Below are positions 43,149-52,257 of a DNA stretch of 64,000 bases, piece after piece (the stretch's first letter is position 1; the number at the start of each line of letters is the position of its first letter). A program made the translations under genes and the position numbers. Source of the stretch: Myxococcus qinghaiensis (GTDB lineage: Bacteria; Myxococcota; Myxococcia; Myxococcales; Myxococcaceae); contig NZ_JAKCFA010000003.1 of NCBI RefSeq assembly GCF_024198215.1, positions 248,001 through 312,000 of the forward strand. Direction: 5' to 3'. The notes beneath the pieces were generated by a model. The model saw only the letters and a program-made list of their open reading frames with translations. It was not told the DNA's origin and searched no databases.

Positions 43149-45155
43149 ATGGCCCTTCCGACTCGCTACGCCCATCCCTTTCTGCCCATGACCCGCGCCG
43201 ACATGCAGGCGCGTGGCTGGGAGCAGTGCGACATCATCATCGTGACGGGAGACGCGTATGTGGACCACGCGGCCTTCGGCCCGGTACTCATCGCCCGCTT
43301 CCTGGAGGGCCGAGGCTTCAAGGTGGGCATCATCCCCCAGCCTGACTGGCACTCGGCCGAGCCCTTCAAGGTCCTGGGGCCTCCGCGCATGTTCTTCGGG
43401 GTCGCCGCCGGCAACCTCGACTCCATGCTCAACCGGCTCACGGCGCAGAAGAAGAACCGCTCCGAGGACCAGTACAGCCCCGGCGGGCGCACCAACTGCC
43501 GCCCGGACCGCGCCACCATCGTCTACGCCCAGCGCTGCCGCGAGGCCTACCCCGACGTCCCCATCATCCTCGGCGGCATCGAAGCCAGCCTCCGCCGCAT
43601 CGCCCACTTCGACTACTGGAGCGAGAAGGTCCGCCGCTCCATCCTCTTCGACGCCAAGGCCGACCTGCTCGTCTTCGGCATGGGCGAGCGCCCCATCATG
43701 GAGGTCGCCGACCGCATGCGGAACGGCGAGCGAATCGAAGACATCCGCGACGTGCGCGGCACCGCGTACCTCATCAACGACGAGCAGATGCGCGTCCACG
43801 AGGCCGACCCGGCCAAACGCGCCGCGGACCGCAAGACGGTCGTCCTGCCGCCCTACGAGGCCGTCGTCGCCGACAAGCAGGCCTTCGCGGTCATGAGCCG
43901 CGACTTCCAGATGGAGACCAACCCTGGCAACGCGCGCCCCCTCGCGCAGCGCCACGGCAACCGCGCCATCTTCATGAACGCGCCCGCGCTCCCGCTGGAG
44001 GACGGCGTGGGCAACCCCGCCACCGGTGAGAAGACCGTGGCCATGGACGAGCTGTACGACTTGCCCTTCAACCGCGTCCCCCACCCCATCTACAAGGACG
44101 AGGGCATCCCCGCATACGAGACGGTGAAACACTCCATCGTCCTCATGCGCGGCTGCTTCGGCGGTTGCACCTTCTGCTCCATCACCGAGCACGAAGGCCG
44201 CGTCATCCAGAGCCGCTCCGCCGAGAGCGTGCTGCGCGAGGTCCGGTCGCTGCGGCGCATGGGCGACTTCCGAGGAACAATCACCGACCTCGGCGGCCCC
44301 ACCGCCAACATGTACAAGCTCAAGTGCAAGAGCGAGGACATCGAGAAGCGCTGCCGCAAGCTGTCCTGCGTGCATCCGGGCGTCTGTGAAAACCTCCAGA
44401 CGGACCACGGTCCGCTCATCAGCCTGATGAAGGACGTGCGCCAGGAAGAAGGCGTCAAGCATGTCTTCATCGCCAGCGGCGTCCGCTACGACCTGGCGGA
44501 GCGCTCGCCCGAGTACGTGAAGGAGCTGGCGGCGCACCATGTCGGTGGACAGCTCTCCGTGGCGCCCGAGCACGTGTCCCCGCGCGTGCTGGAGAAGATG
44601 AAGAAGCCCGGCATCGAGAGCTTCGAGCGCTTCCAGGCCATGTTCGCCTGCGCCAGCGAGGAGGCCGGCAAGGAGCAGTACGACATCCCCTACTTCATCA
44701 GCGGCCACCCCGGCTCCACGCTGGAAGACATGGTGGAGCTGGCGCTGTGGCTGAAGAAGAACGGGAAGCGGCCTCGTCAGGTGCAGGACTTCATCCCCAC
44801 CCCCATGGCCATGGCCACGGCCATGTACTTCACCGGAATCGACCCGCTGAAGATGGAGCCCGTCTACACGGCCCAGGGCCTGCGCGAGAAGCGGCTCCAG
44901 AAGGCGCTCCTGCTCTACTGGAACCCCGAGCACTGGCCCCTGGCGCGCGAGGCGCTGAAGCAGGCCGGCCGCGCGGACCTCATTGGCCGGGGCCCGCAGG
45001 CGCTCGTGCCGCCGGAGACCCCCGCGGAGGCCGCTCGACGTCAGCGCACCGAGGAGCGCGACGCGGACGACGCACCGCGTGAGCCGCGCCCCTCCGCCCA
45101 GCCCCGCACCAGTGGCCCCCGGGGTCCGGGGCGCCAGGGCTCCCGCCCGCGCTGA
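43149..45155 (+). CDS. YgiQ-family radical SAM protein
   Basis: A 668-residue protein, near full family length. It has an N-terminal B12-binding-like domain ([19 protein letters not shown]), family motifs NCRPDRA and [19 protein letters not shown], and the 4Fe-4S cluster motif CFGGCTFCS (Cys at about 336, 340, 343). The Ala/Glu-rich C-terminus shortens the usual YgiQ tail. These proteins are widespread and their reaction is still unassigned; the name refers to the E. coli homologue. It is monocistronic, and the next gene on the strand starts 63 bp downstream. Confidence 0.92.
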   Translation: MALPTRYAHPFLPMTRADMQARGWEQCDIIIVTGDAYVDHAAFGPVLIARFLEGRGFKVGIIPQPDWHSAEPFKVLGPPRMFFGVAAGNLDSMLNRLTAQKKNRSEDQYSPGGRTNCRPDRATIVYAQRCREAYPDVPIILGGIEASLRRIAHFDYWSEKVRRSILFDAKADLLVFGMGERPIMEVADRMRNGERIEDIRDVRGTAYLINDEQMRVHEADPAKRAADRKTVVLPPYEAVVADKQAFAVMSRDFQMETNPGNARPLAQRHGNRAIFMNAPALPLEDGVGNPATGEKTVAMDELYDLPFNRVPHPIYKDEGIPAYETVKHSIVLMRGCFGGCTFCSITEHEGRVIQSRSAESVLREVRSLRRMGDFRGTITDLGGPTANMYKLKCKSEDIEKRCRKLSCVHPGVCENLQTDHGPLISLMKDVRQEEGVKHVFIASGVRYDLAERSPEYVKELAAHHVGGQLSVAPEHVSPRVLEKMKKPGIESFERFQAMFACASEEAGKEQYDIPYFISGHPGSTLEDMVELALWLKKNGKRPRQVQDFIPTPMAMATAMYFTGIDPLKMEPVYTAQGLREKRLQKALLLYWNPEHWPLAREALKQAGRADLIGRGPQALVPPETPAEAARRQRTEERDADDAPREPRPSAQPRTSGPRGPGRQGSRPR

Positions 45156-45218
45156 AAATCAGCACAAGCACCGCGCGGGGCTTTGAATAAACCGCGCGGC
45201 GCCGCGTCGGGGGGCGAC

Positions 45219-45863
45219 ATGCTCCCCATGCTCGCCCTGCTGCTGTTGGCCTCCGCGCCTCACAAGCCCCGCGTCGTCGAGGAGCCACCACCCCCGCCAC
45301 CTCCGCCCTCCCCTGAGTGCATCTCCTCCCGGGGGCGCACGGTGTGCGGCTTTCAATGCAAGACGAGCGCGTCCGACCTCGACTGCGCCCAGACGCCCTA
45401 CGGGACGTGCGAGGTCACCAACGGAGGCGTCTATTGTTGGGACCCGCCACGGGTGGTCATCCACCACCCGCCCCGCACCCCGGTGAGTCCCGAGTGCAAG
45501 TCCGTCCGAGGCAAGGTGGCCTGCGGCTTCAACTGCCGCCTGTCCAACGGAGAGGTGGCCTGCAACAACACCCCCTACGGCGTCTGCACCACCCACTTCG
45601 GGAAGCTCGTCTGCTGGGATCCGCCGGAGAGCGTCATCCACGAGTACGCCGAGGCGACGCCCAGGCCCTGGTGTGTCAATGCGTCGGAAGACATCGCCTG
45701 CGGCTTCGACTGCAAGGCCACCCGCACGGAGGCGCGCTGCGCCAGCACGCCTCGGGGCGTGTGCAAGCTGGTCGACCAGCAATTCACCTGCTTCGACCCG
45801 CCCTCGCTGTTGCACTGCGTCCACGGAGGGCCGCCCGAGCCCGCTCGGGCGCGCGCGCGCTGA
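45219..45863 (+). CDS. exported cysteine-rich protein with three repeats
   Basis: A 214-residue protein with a signal peptide (MLPMLALLLLASAP) and a polyproline linker. The mature part has three repeats of about 60 residues, each following the pattern ACGF(Q/N/D)C(K/R), then C-x3-P, G-x-C and C-W/F-D-P-P. Twenty or so cysteines suggest disulfide-rich modules. This may be related to the myxobacterial family of small Cys-rich repeat proteins, but I do not recognise a named domain. A DsbA-like oxidase 14 kb away could serve it. Confidence 0.7.
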   Translation: MLPMLALLLLASAPHKPRVVEEPPPPPPPPSPECISSRGRTVCGFQCKTSASDLDCAQTPYGTCEVTNGGVYCWDPPRVVIHHPPRTPVSPECKSVRGKVACGFNCRLSNGEVACNNTPYGVCTTHFGKLVCWDPPESVIHEYAEATPRPWCVNASEDIACGFDCKATRTEARCASTPRGVCKLVDQQFTCFDPPSLLHCVHGGPPEPARARAR

Positions 45864-45870
45864 AAGTCCC

Positions 45871-46399
45871 TCACTCCACGACGAAGTCGGCCTCCAGGTA
45901 CACCGTACCCGTGGCGTCCGTGGACTCCAGGGGGAGCAGGTGCGCGCACGCTGCCCCGGAAGCGGTACGTCTTGAAGTGGGGCGTCTCGCTGACGAGCTC
46001 CACCTGGGTGAGGGTAAGGGTGCAGCTGCCCTCCAGCACCTCCCCCGTGACTTCATCCCAGTCATAGGGACTCCAGTCCTTCGAGCCCTCCCGGACCAGA
46101 CCGCTGCAGCGGACCTGCTCCGAGCGGCCCGTGTATGTGCCCACCGACGGAAGTCCATGCGCCTCCAGGCCGAGGACCACGAAAACCGGCGACCCTTCCG
46201 GAGTGGACATGGAGAAGGTGAAGTCGCCGTGTCGGAAGTGATGGGTGAGCGAGGGCACCCCACACAGAGCGCTCCCCGTCACCGCGCCCGTGACGCGAGA
46301 GACACAAGGGTCCTTGGGTTCGTCGCCATCGTCCCCACCACATCCCTGCCCCAGGAGCGAAGCCCCCAAGGCCACCAGCAGCCCCAGCCGTCTCTTCAT
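45871..46399 (-). pseudogene. lipoprotein gene interrupted by a 1-bp frameshift
   Basis: From ATG 46399 the frame gives a lipobox (SLLGQGC), an Asp/Gly linker and a compact beta-rich domain ending HFKTYRFRGS. The frame then runs on in nonsense across the neighbouring Cys-rich gene. Removing one base in the GCGTGCGCGC tract at 45941-45951 restores a natural ending (CAHLLPLESTDATG, then YLEADFVVE and stop at 45871) that avoids this overlap. Intact length would be about 175 residues. Either a real mutation or a sequencing error. No family recognised. Confidence 0.7.
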
Positions 46400-46548
46400 G
46401 TGTGGGCTCCTCCTGAAGGTCGAAGGTTGGGAAGCCTGGCATCCGTGCATCACGCGGCTGAGCAGCCCGTGTCGCGCCGTTGTGGCACCATGTCGCTGCG
46501 CGGGCTCACGCAACTGTCAACCCGCGCGAGCCCCTTCAGCATCTGCGC

Positions 46549-47670
46549 ATGAGCACCCCGCATCCGTCCTGGCCAAGAGTCCTCGTGAGCCTCGCGAGCA
46601 TGGCGCTATGCCTGCTGCTCGGCTGCACCCGCGCCCCCGCGCCGCCCCAGGGGCACGAGGTCTACGTGTGGCAGCGGGACTGGAGCCCGGAGCTCGGCCA
46701 CGCGCTCACCCGACTGCCCTCGGAGCTGGGCGCCCTGCGCGTCCTGGCCCGGGAGCGCTCTGGCGTCACCCGAGCCCCCGTGAATGTCGCCGTCGATGTG
46801 CCCGCCCTCGCGAAGACGGGGCGCGAGGTGGTCGTCGTGCTTCGCGTGGATGGAACGGCGCCACTGGACGGCGTGTCGCTCCAGGAGGTCGCCACCCTCG
46901 CCCGTGACTGGAAAGCGCTCGGCGTGCGGGTTCGAGGCGTGGAGGTAGACCACGACTGCGCCACGGCCTCCCTTCCCGCCTACGCGGACTGGCTCGCTCG
47001 CGAGCGAAGCGGGCTCGGAGACCTGGAGCTGTCCATCACCGCGCTGCCCACGTGGGCCACCTCGCCCGTGCTGGAGCGGCTGACCTCCATCCCCGACGAC
47101 CTCGTGGTCCAGGTGCACGCGGTGCGCGCCCCCACGCTCTTCACTCCCGAGGAGGCTCGCGGCTTCATCGACGCATGGGCGAAGGCCACGCCCCATCCCT
47201 TCCGAATCGCGCTGCCCACGTACCGCGCGCGGCTGAAGGACGGCACGCTCCTCACCTCCGAGCCCCATGAGGTCTCCCGTCTCCTCGCATCCCTGCGGGC
47301 GCAGCCGGTGAAGGGCGTGAAGGGCTTCGTCTGGTTCCGGCTCGGACACGCGGGCGACGCGGAGTCGTGGAGCCTGTCCACGCTGACCACGGTGGTGCGC
47401 GGCGAGCCGCTGACACCACGACTGGCGCCCCGGCTGGTGGACGCGGGGGGCGGTACGCTCGACATCGTCCTCGAGAACACCGGCCACGTGGACACCCAGG
47501 CGCCCGCGCGCCTCACCCTTTCTGGAAATCTGGAGGTCCTCGACGGCGTGGGCGGCTACGCCCCGCATGGGACTTCTCTCGTGGCGCGCACGCCCCCCCG
47601 CCTGCGCGCTGGCGAGCGACGTGTCATCGGCTTCGTGCGGGGAACCGAGGTGTCACTTGTGGCTCCGTAG
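46549..47670 (+). CDS. DUF3142-family lipoprotein
   Basis: A 373-residue protein with a lipobox (LCLLLGCTR). The body fits DUF3142, a TIM-barrel-like exported family: HEVYVWQRDWSPELG, VVVLRVDG, GVEVDHDCATASLPAYADWLA, LSITALPTW and LVVQVHAV. The function is unknown. It overlaps the next gene by about 14 bp, since the latter's best start (TTG 47657) lies inside its last codons. The two are therefore probably an operon. Confidence 0.85.
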   Translation: MSTPHPSWPRVLVSLASMALCLLLGCTRAPAPPQGHEVYVWQRDWSPELGHALTRLPSELGALRVLARERSGVTRAPVNVAVDVPALAKTGREVVVVLRVDGTAPLDGVSLQEVATLARDWKALGVRVRGVEVDHDCATASLPAYADWLARERSGLGDLELSITALPTWATSPVLERLTSIPDDLVVQVHAVRAPTLFTPEEARGFIDAWAKATPHPFRIALPTYRARLKDGTLLTSEPHEVSRLLASLRAQPVKGVKGFVWFRLGHAGDAESWSLSTLTTVVRGEPLTPRLAPRLVDAGGGTLDIVLENTGHVDTQAPARLTLSGNLEVLDGVGGYAPHGTSLVARTPPRLRAGERRVIGFVRGTEVSLVAP

Positions 47671-49678
47671 TCTGCTGGCCTCCCTGCTCGTCCTCATGTT
47701 GCTGACACCCGTGCGCGACGCCGACGCGTGCGGTCCGGACTTTCCCCACCGACTCCTCGTCGACCGCGCCGGCACGCTGGGAGAGCTGCCGGATGGCGCC
47801 TTCTCCCTCGAAGCCACGAGGCTGGTCCCCAAGCCCGTGGAGTCGTTCCGGGTGCTGGAGGACCAGGACGAGCCCGTCGACGCGCGCACGGGCGGAGGGG
47901 CGCGGGAGACAAGCCTGTACGAAGCGGGGGCTCGCGCCTTCTCCAGCGGAGACGCGGTGGCCGCCCGCGCCAGATTCCTGGAGGTGCTCGCGCTGCCGGC
48001 CTCCGAGCGTCGCCACTACTCCACCTTCGCCGCGTTCATGCTGGGGCGAAACGCGGGCGTGGGCTTCGAGCAGGACGCGAAGCAGGGCTTCGAGCTCACG
48101 CGGCAGCTCGCGCGCGAGGGCTTCGACGACCCGCTGGGGCTCGCCGTCGCCAGCTTCGGAGAGCAGGCACGCGGGCTGCTGCGCGCGGGAGACGACGCGG
48201 GCGCCATCCGGCTGTACGCGGAGCAGGCGGCGCATGGCAGTGGCGACGCGGTGACGTCGTTGCTGCTGGTCGCCCGGGCCGTCTCTCGCGATGCCGCCCG
48301 ACTCCAGGCCGCGCTGAAGGACCCGGTGGCGCAGCGGCTCATGGCCGCCTTCGTCTGGACGCGCGGACAAGAGGCGTACTGGGCCGAGGATGTGTCGGAA
48401 GGCGGAGTCACCGCCGTGCTGGAGGCGCTCGCGTCGATGCAGGACCTCGCGGGGGCGGACCGACTTGCGGCGGGAGCGTGGCGCGCGGGCCGCTTCGACC
48501 TGGCCGAGCGCTTCGCGGAGCGGGAGCAGACCCCGCTGGCGGCGTGGGTGATGAGCAAGCTGGCGCTGCGTCGGGGAGACCCCGCCTCGGCGGAGCTCCA
48601 CCTCGCCGAGGCCGCGCGTGGGACTCCTGACTCGGAGGACTGGATGGGCGAGGGAATGGTGCCGCGCCGTCCCCGCTGCCGCGTGGAAGGTGAGCGCGGG
48701 GTGCTCGCGCTCGCGCGAGGTGACTTCCCCCAGGCCGCCGAGCGGATGCTGGCGAGCTGCTCCTGGCCTGACCTCGCCTACGTCGCGGAGCGGGTGCTGT
48801 CCGTGGACGAACTCCAGCGCTTCGTCGCAGCCCACCCGCCCTCGGGAGACGAGCGCTGCAAGCCCGAGATAGGGCAGCTCTGGTACGACGAAGATGTCGG
48901 CGAGGGGGCGGACCTTTCGCTGCGGCTGCGCCTGCTGCTCGCGCGGCGCCTCTTGCGTACCGGACGCCACACCGAAGCGCTGGAGCACTTCCGGGGCACG
49001 CCCTGGGAAGGGCACGCGCGCAAGTACACGGAGGCGCTCCAGCAGAGCGCCCAGGCCCAGGACACGGTGACACAAGCGGAGGCGCTGTACGCAGCGGCGC
49101 TGCTCGCGCGCCGACTCGGCCTGGAGTTGTTGGGGACGGAGGTGGCTCCGGACTGGGGCTGGGTGGACGGCAACTACGACCTGAGCGACTACGACAGCCA
49201 GGAGGAGTCCTCGCCCCCGGCGGAGCCGTTCCGGGAGTTCATGAGCCGCCTGCCCCTCCTCGGCGCACAGGAACAAAAGCGCGCGGAGTCCCATGCTCCA
49301 CCACACCCGTGGCGCTTCCACTACCGCTCCACGGCGGCGGACCTCGCCCAGCGCGGCGCCTCGCTCCTGCCCCCGCGCAGTCAGGCGTACGCGATGATGC
49401 TCTGCCACGCGGCACGGTTCGCCTCGCGCACGGAGCCGGACCGGCGCCAGCGGCTGTGGCAGACGTACTTGAAGACGGGCGCGCGCATCGACGAGCCCTG
49501 GTGGTCCTTCGGAGAGTCTTGCCCCGAGCCGGACTTCGAGAGGGTCCGCGCCCCAGCAGGAGCAGAGCAACCTGGGCAAGCGCCGCCGCCTGATGCTGCT
49601 GGGAGGCGCGCTGTTCATCCCCCTGATGCTGGGCGCGGCCTTCTACATGCGACACCGGCGCAAGGTGGCGGAGTCCTG
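47657..49678 (+). pseudogene. signal-peptide/TPR-like protein with C-terminal membrane helix, 1-bp frameshift near the end
   Basis: From TTG 47657 a signal peptide (LWLRSLLASLLVLMLLTP) leads into a long helical region with SEL1/TPR-like repeats (LYEAGARAFSSGDAVAARARFLEVLA-type spacing) and scattered Cys. After PDFERVR the frame leaves a natural path at the CCCC run 49551-49554. Dropping one C gives QQEQSNLGKRRRLMLLGGAL, a membrane helix ending in AFYMRHRRKVAES and a stop at 49678. Without that the frame would run to 50527, antisense across the cyclase gene. About 673 residues in total. The function is unknown; it works with the DUF3142 protein by context. Confidence 0.75.
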
Positions 49679-49699
49679 AAGAGGCGCGGGGCTCAAGCC

Positions 49700-50356
49700 T
49701 CAGCGCCGCCGGAGGATGGCGCGCGCCGGGGCTCCGTCTCCTCCCGCGATTCGCAGCGGCAGACAGACGAGGTCGTACGTGCCCGCTTCCACCGCGGACA
49801 GGTCGAGCCCCTCGATGATGCAGACGTCCGCCCCCAGCAGGGCCTGGTGGGTGGGCACGCCCTCCTCCGGACTGCCGATGGAGAGGTAGTCGATGCCCAC
49901 CGTGCGCACCTTCCGCTCCGCCAGGTAGCGCGCGCCCTCCACGGACAGGTACACGAAGTCCGGCAGGAACGCCTTCGAGGCCCAGCCTCGCGAGGAGTTG
50001 GCCGTCTTGAAGAGGATGCGCTCTCCGGGCTGAATCGCGTGTCCCTTCAGCTCCTCCACGCGGATGGCGCGCGCGTCGCGAATCTCCAGCACGCGCGCCA
50101 CGCCGAGCAGGCTGTCGAAGGCCAGCGCATCCACGCCCGCGGCGCCCTGGACGAAGTGCACGGGCGCGTCGACGTGGGTCCCCGTGTGCGCGCCCAGGGA
50201 CAGGTTGGAGACGGTGGCGTCGTCACCGCGCTCCAGCTCCTGCACCCGGGTGATGCGCACCTCGGGGTTGTCCGGCCAGTGCACCATCCCGTCGCGCAGC
50301 GGCACGGAGATGTCCACCCACGCGGGGGCCCCGTTCGTCTCGGCAGCGGTCTCCAT
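49700..50356 (-). CDS. cyclase / kynurenine formamidase-family protein
   Basis: A 218-residue protein with the cyclase-family zinc motif HTGTHVDAPVHF and the second His/Asp region (VGIDYLSIG, then GVPTHQALLG). The family includes bacterial kynurenine formamidases (KynB) and other metal-dependent amidohydrolases. No tryptophan catabolic genes are next to it, so the substrate is left open. The start at 50356 has the conserved VDISVPLRDGMVHWPDNP 10 residues in. The stop is 21 bp from the repaired stop of the convergent gene. Confidence 0.88.
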   Translation of the reverse strand: METAAETNGAPAWVDISVPLRDGMVHWPDNPEVRITRVQELERGDDATVSNLSLGAHTGTHVDAPVHFVQGAAGVDALAFDSLLGVARVLEIRDARAIRVEELKGHAIQPGERILFKTANSSRGWASKAFLPDFVYLSVEGARYLAERKVRTVGIDYLSIGSPEEGVPTHQALLGADVCIIEGLDLSAVEAGTYDLVCLPLRIAGGDGAPARAILRRR

Positions 50357-50540
50357 GACGCTCCAAGGTGGGCACGATGCGTCCCACTGGCGCCCAGGAG
50401 CGGGCAGGCGCACGGGGCGTCTCGCTCGCCGAGGGACCAGGAGAGTCACCGCCTCCCTCTCCCACCCCCACCTTTCCTCCCGGAACCGCGTCGGTTAGGT
50501 TGCGCCGCCTTTCATTCCCAGGGCTGAAGGAGTTTTGACG

Positions 50541-51026
50541 ATGCCGAGGACTTCCCAGGAGCAGACCCAGGAGCGCCATTCGTTCCTGCTCACCCTCTTC
50601 CGCCAGCAACCGGACATCAGCAGCAAGGATGCGCTGGAGTCCTTCAAGGCGAAGTTCGGGTCGACCATCAACCTGAAGACCTTCAACCAGCTCCGCGCGG
50701 AGGCCGAGGAGGAAGTGGCCGCCACTCCCGCCGCCGAGGAGCCCGAGGTCGAAGTGGAGAGCGCGCCGGAGACCACGGTGGAGGACGCCGCCACGCAGCT
50801 CAAGGCCGCGGCCACCGCGACGACGGAGTCGCTCAACGGCGCCCAGCCCGCGAAGAAGCCGAAGGCCAAGGGCACCGGCTCCAAGAACGTCTTCGTGGAC
50901 GCGCCCAAGGAGCACCTGTCCTTCCTGGAGAGCATCGTGCAGCAGCTCCAGGAGGCCGGTGCCGCCAACGTGCGCATCGACCACTCCACGGACCGCTGGA
51001 TGGTCCTCGTCGTCGACCCGAAGTAG
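50541..51026 (+). CDS. small acidic/coiled-coil protein of unknown function
   Basis: A 161-residue protein preceded by GAAGGAG 8 bp upstream of the ATG; an in-frame TTG at 50535 is ignored. An N-terminal helical domain (HSFLLTLFRQQPDISSKDALESF) resembles small DNA-binding-type helices. A Glu/Pro/Ala-rich linker, a Lys-rich patch (AKKPKAKGTGSK) and a C-terminal alpha/beta part (FVDAPKEHLSFLESIVQQL, VRIDHSTDRWMVLVVDP) follow. No family recognised. A perfect 11-bp hairpin follows. Confidence 0.7.
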   Translation: MPRTSQEQTQERHSFLLTLFRQQPDISSKDALESFKAKFGSTINLKTFNQLRAEAEEEVAATPAAEEPEVEVESAPETTVEDAATQLKAAATATTESLNGAQPAKKPKAKGTGSKNVFVDAPKEHLSFLESIVQQLQEAGAANVRIDHSTDRWMVLVVDPK

Positions 51027-51040
51027 TCAGTCATCATCCG

Positions 51041-51070
51041 CCGGACTCCACCGCCTCGAGTGGAGTCCGG
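51041..51070. terminator. bidirectional hairpin between convergent genes
   Basis: A perfect 11-bp stem (CCGGACTCCAC/GTGGAGTCCGG) with an 8-nt loop, 14 bp from both stop codons. Confidence 0.75.
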
Positions 51071-51084
51071 CCCCGCGCCCGCGC

Positions 51085-52002
51085 TCAGCGGCGCAGCAGG
51101 ACCAGCGCGCGCTGGAAGTCCTCGGGCAGCTCCGCCTGGACTCGCACGGGCTGACCCGTCAGGAGACTCGGCAGCTCCAGGCGGAAGGCATGGAGCGCCT
51201 GGCGTCCCAGGGCCTTCGCCGCGGGGTGCTCGCGCGCCGCCTCCGTCCCGTAGAGTGAATCCCCCAGCACCGGGAAGCCCGCCTCGGAGAGCTGCACGCG
51301 AATCTGGTGCGTGCGCCCCGTGTCCAGGTCCACCTCCAGCAGCGCCGCCCCGTCCAGTCGCTCGCGCACCTGGAACGACAGCGCCGCCCGGCGCGCGGAC
51401 GGCACCTTCGTGGTGAAGCGGCGCGAATCGTTCGGATGGCGCGCGTAGGGACCCTCCAGCCGGCCCTGCTCGGGAGGGTTGCCCAGGACGAGCGTCCAGT
51501 AGCGCTTGTCCACCTGCTTCTCCTGGAAGGCCCGCAGGAGCGCCGCGGCGGCGGTGTCGGTGCGAGCGAAGGCCAGACAGCCGCTCGTCTCCCGGTCCAA
51601 CCGGTGCACCACGCCCGGCAGCGCCTGGCCCTCCACGTCGAACGGAGGGCACTGGGCGGCGAGCAGGTCGACGACGGAGGCCGCGCGGCCCTCCGGCTCC
51701 ACGACGAGTCCCGGCGGCTTGTCCACGATGACCAGCGCCGCGTCGTCATGAAGCACCGTCAGCACGGGCCCCTCCACGACGGGACGCGGCGAGGCGCGCG
51801 GCTCCGGCCGCTCGATTTCGAGCTCCTCTCCGCCCCACAGCTTCCGCGTGGGCTGACACTTCTTGCCCCGGATGCGCACCCCGCCCGCTTCGATGAGTGC
51901 CCGGGCGCGCTCCAGCGAGAAGCCGGGAACGTGCTTGGAGACGAACTTGTCCAGCCGCTCTCCGGCGACCTCGTGGGGAACTGGGACTTTCTGCTGCGCC
52001 AT
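51085..52002 (-). CDS. RluA/RluD-family pseudouridine synthase
   Basis: A 305-residue protein. An N-terminal S4 RNA-binding domain (RLDKFVSKHV, ARALIEAGGVRIRG) precedes the catalytic domain with HRLDRETSG, where the Asp forms the covalent adduct, and later TGRTHQIRVQL. It isomerises uridine in rRNA or tRNA. The S4 domain and size fit RluD/RluC (23S rRNA) better than RluA, but the exact site is not readable. Confidence 0.93.
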   Translation of the reverse strand: MAQQKVPVPHEVAGERLDKFVSKHVPGFSLERARALIEAGGVRIRGKKCQPTRKLWGGEELEIERPEPRASPRPVVEGPVLTVLHDDAALVIVDKPPGLVVEPEGRAASVVDLLAAQCPPFDVEGQALPGVVHRLDRETSGCLAFARTDTAAAALLRAFQEKQVDKRYWTLVLGNPPEQGRLEGPYARHPNDSRRFTTKVPSARRAALSFQVRERLDGAALLEVDLDTGRTHQIRVQLSEAGFPVLGDSLYGTEAAREHPAAKALGRQALHAFRLELPSLLTGQPVRVQAELPEDFQRALVLLRR

Positions 52003-52178
52003 GTCCGCACCCGTCCCTCATGCGGCGCACGGAGTCAATGTGCGCATGACGCGTGTCCCGGGGCCACGAAACACCGGACGCCCAGGCCCCTCCGCTCGGA
52101 GACACAATCCTTCACATGGGACACAGACAGCACGATGTCACAGGCCGGGTCGAGCCTGACCGGCAGGCAATGCCATAT

Positions 52179-52191
52179 GTCAAACGTTGAC
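52179..52191. promoter_or_regulatory. small inverted repeat upstream of the Hint lipoprotein gene
   Basis: GTCAA-ACG-TTGAC lies in the most AT-rich part of the 255-bp divergent gap. A possible operator, with nothing further to support it. Confidence 0.25.
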
Positions 52192-52257
52192 TTTTCAACA
52201 CGGAGCGTATGACAGTGCTTATCCGGGCTCAGGTCGAGTCCCTTCAGAGGGGGAGTC

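Noticed and set aside
42900..44933. A 677-residue minus-strand frame opposite the radical SAM gene
   Set aside because: Shadow of a gene with intact cluster motif; no motif of its own.
47624..49618. A 664-residue minus-strand frame opposite the large exported protein
   Set aside because: Shadow; low-complexity Arg/Ala/Gly translation.
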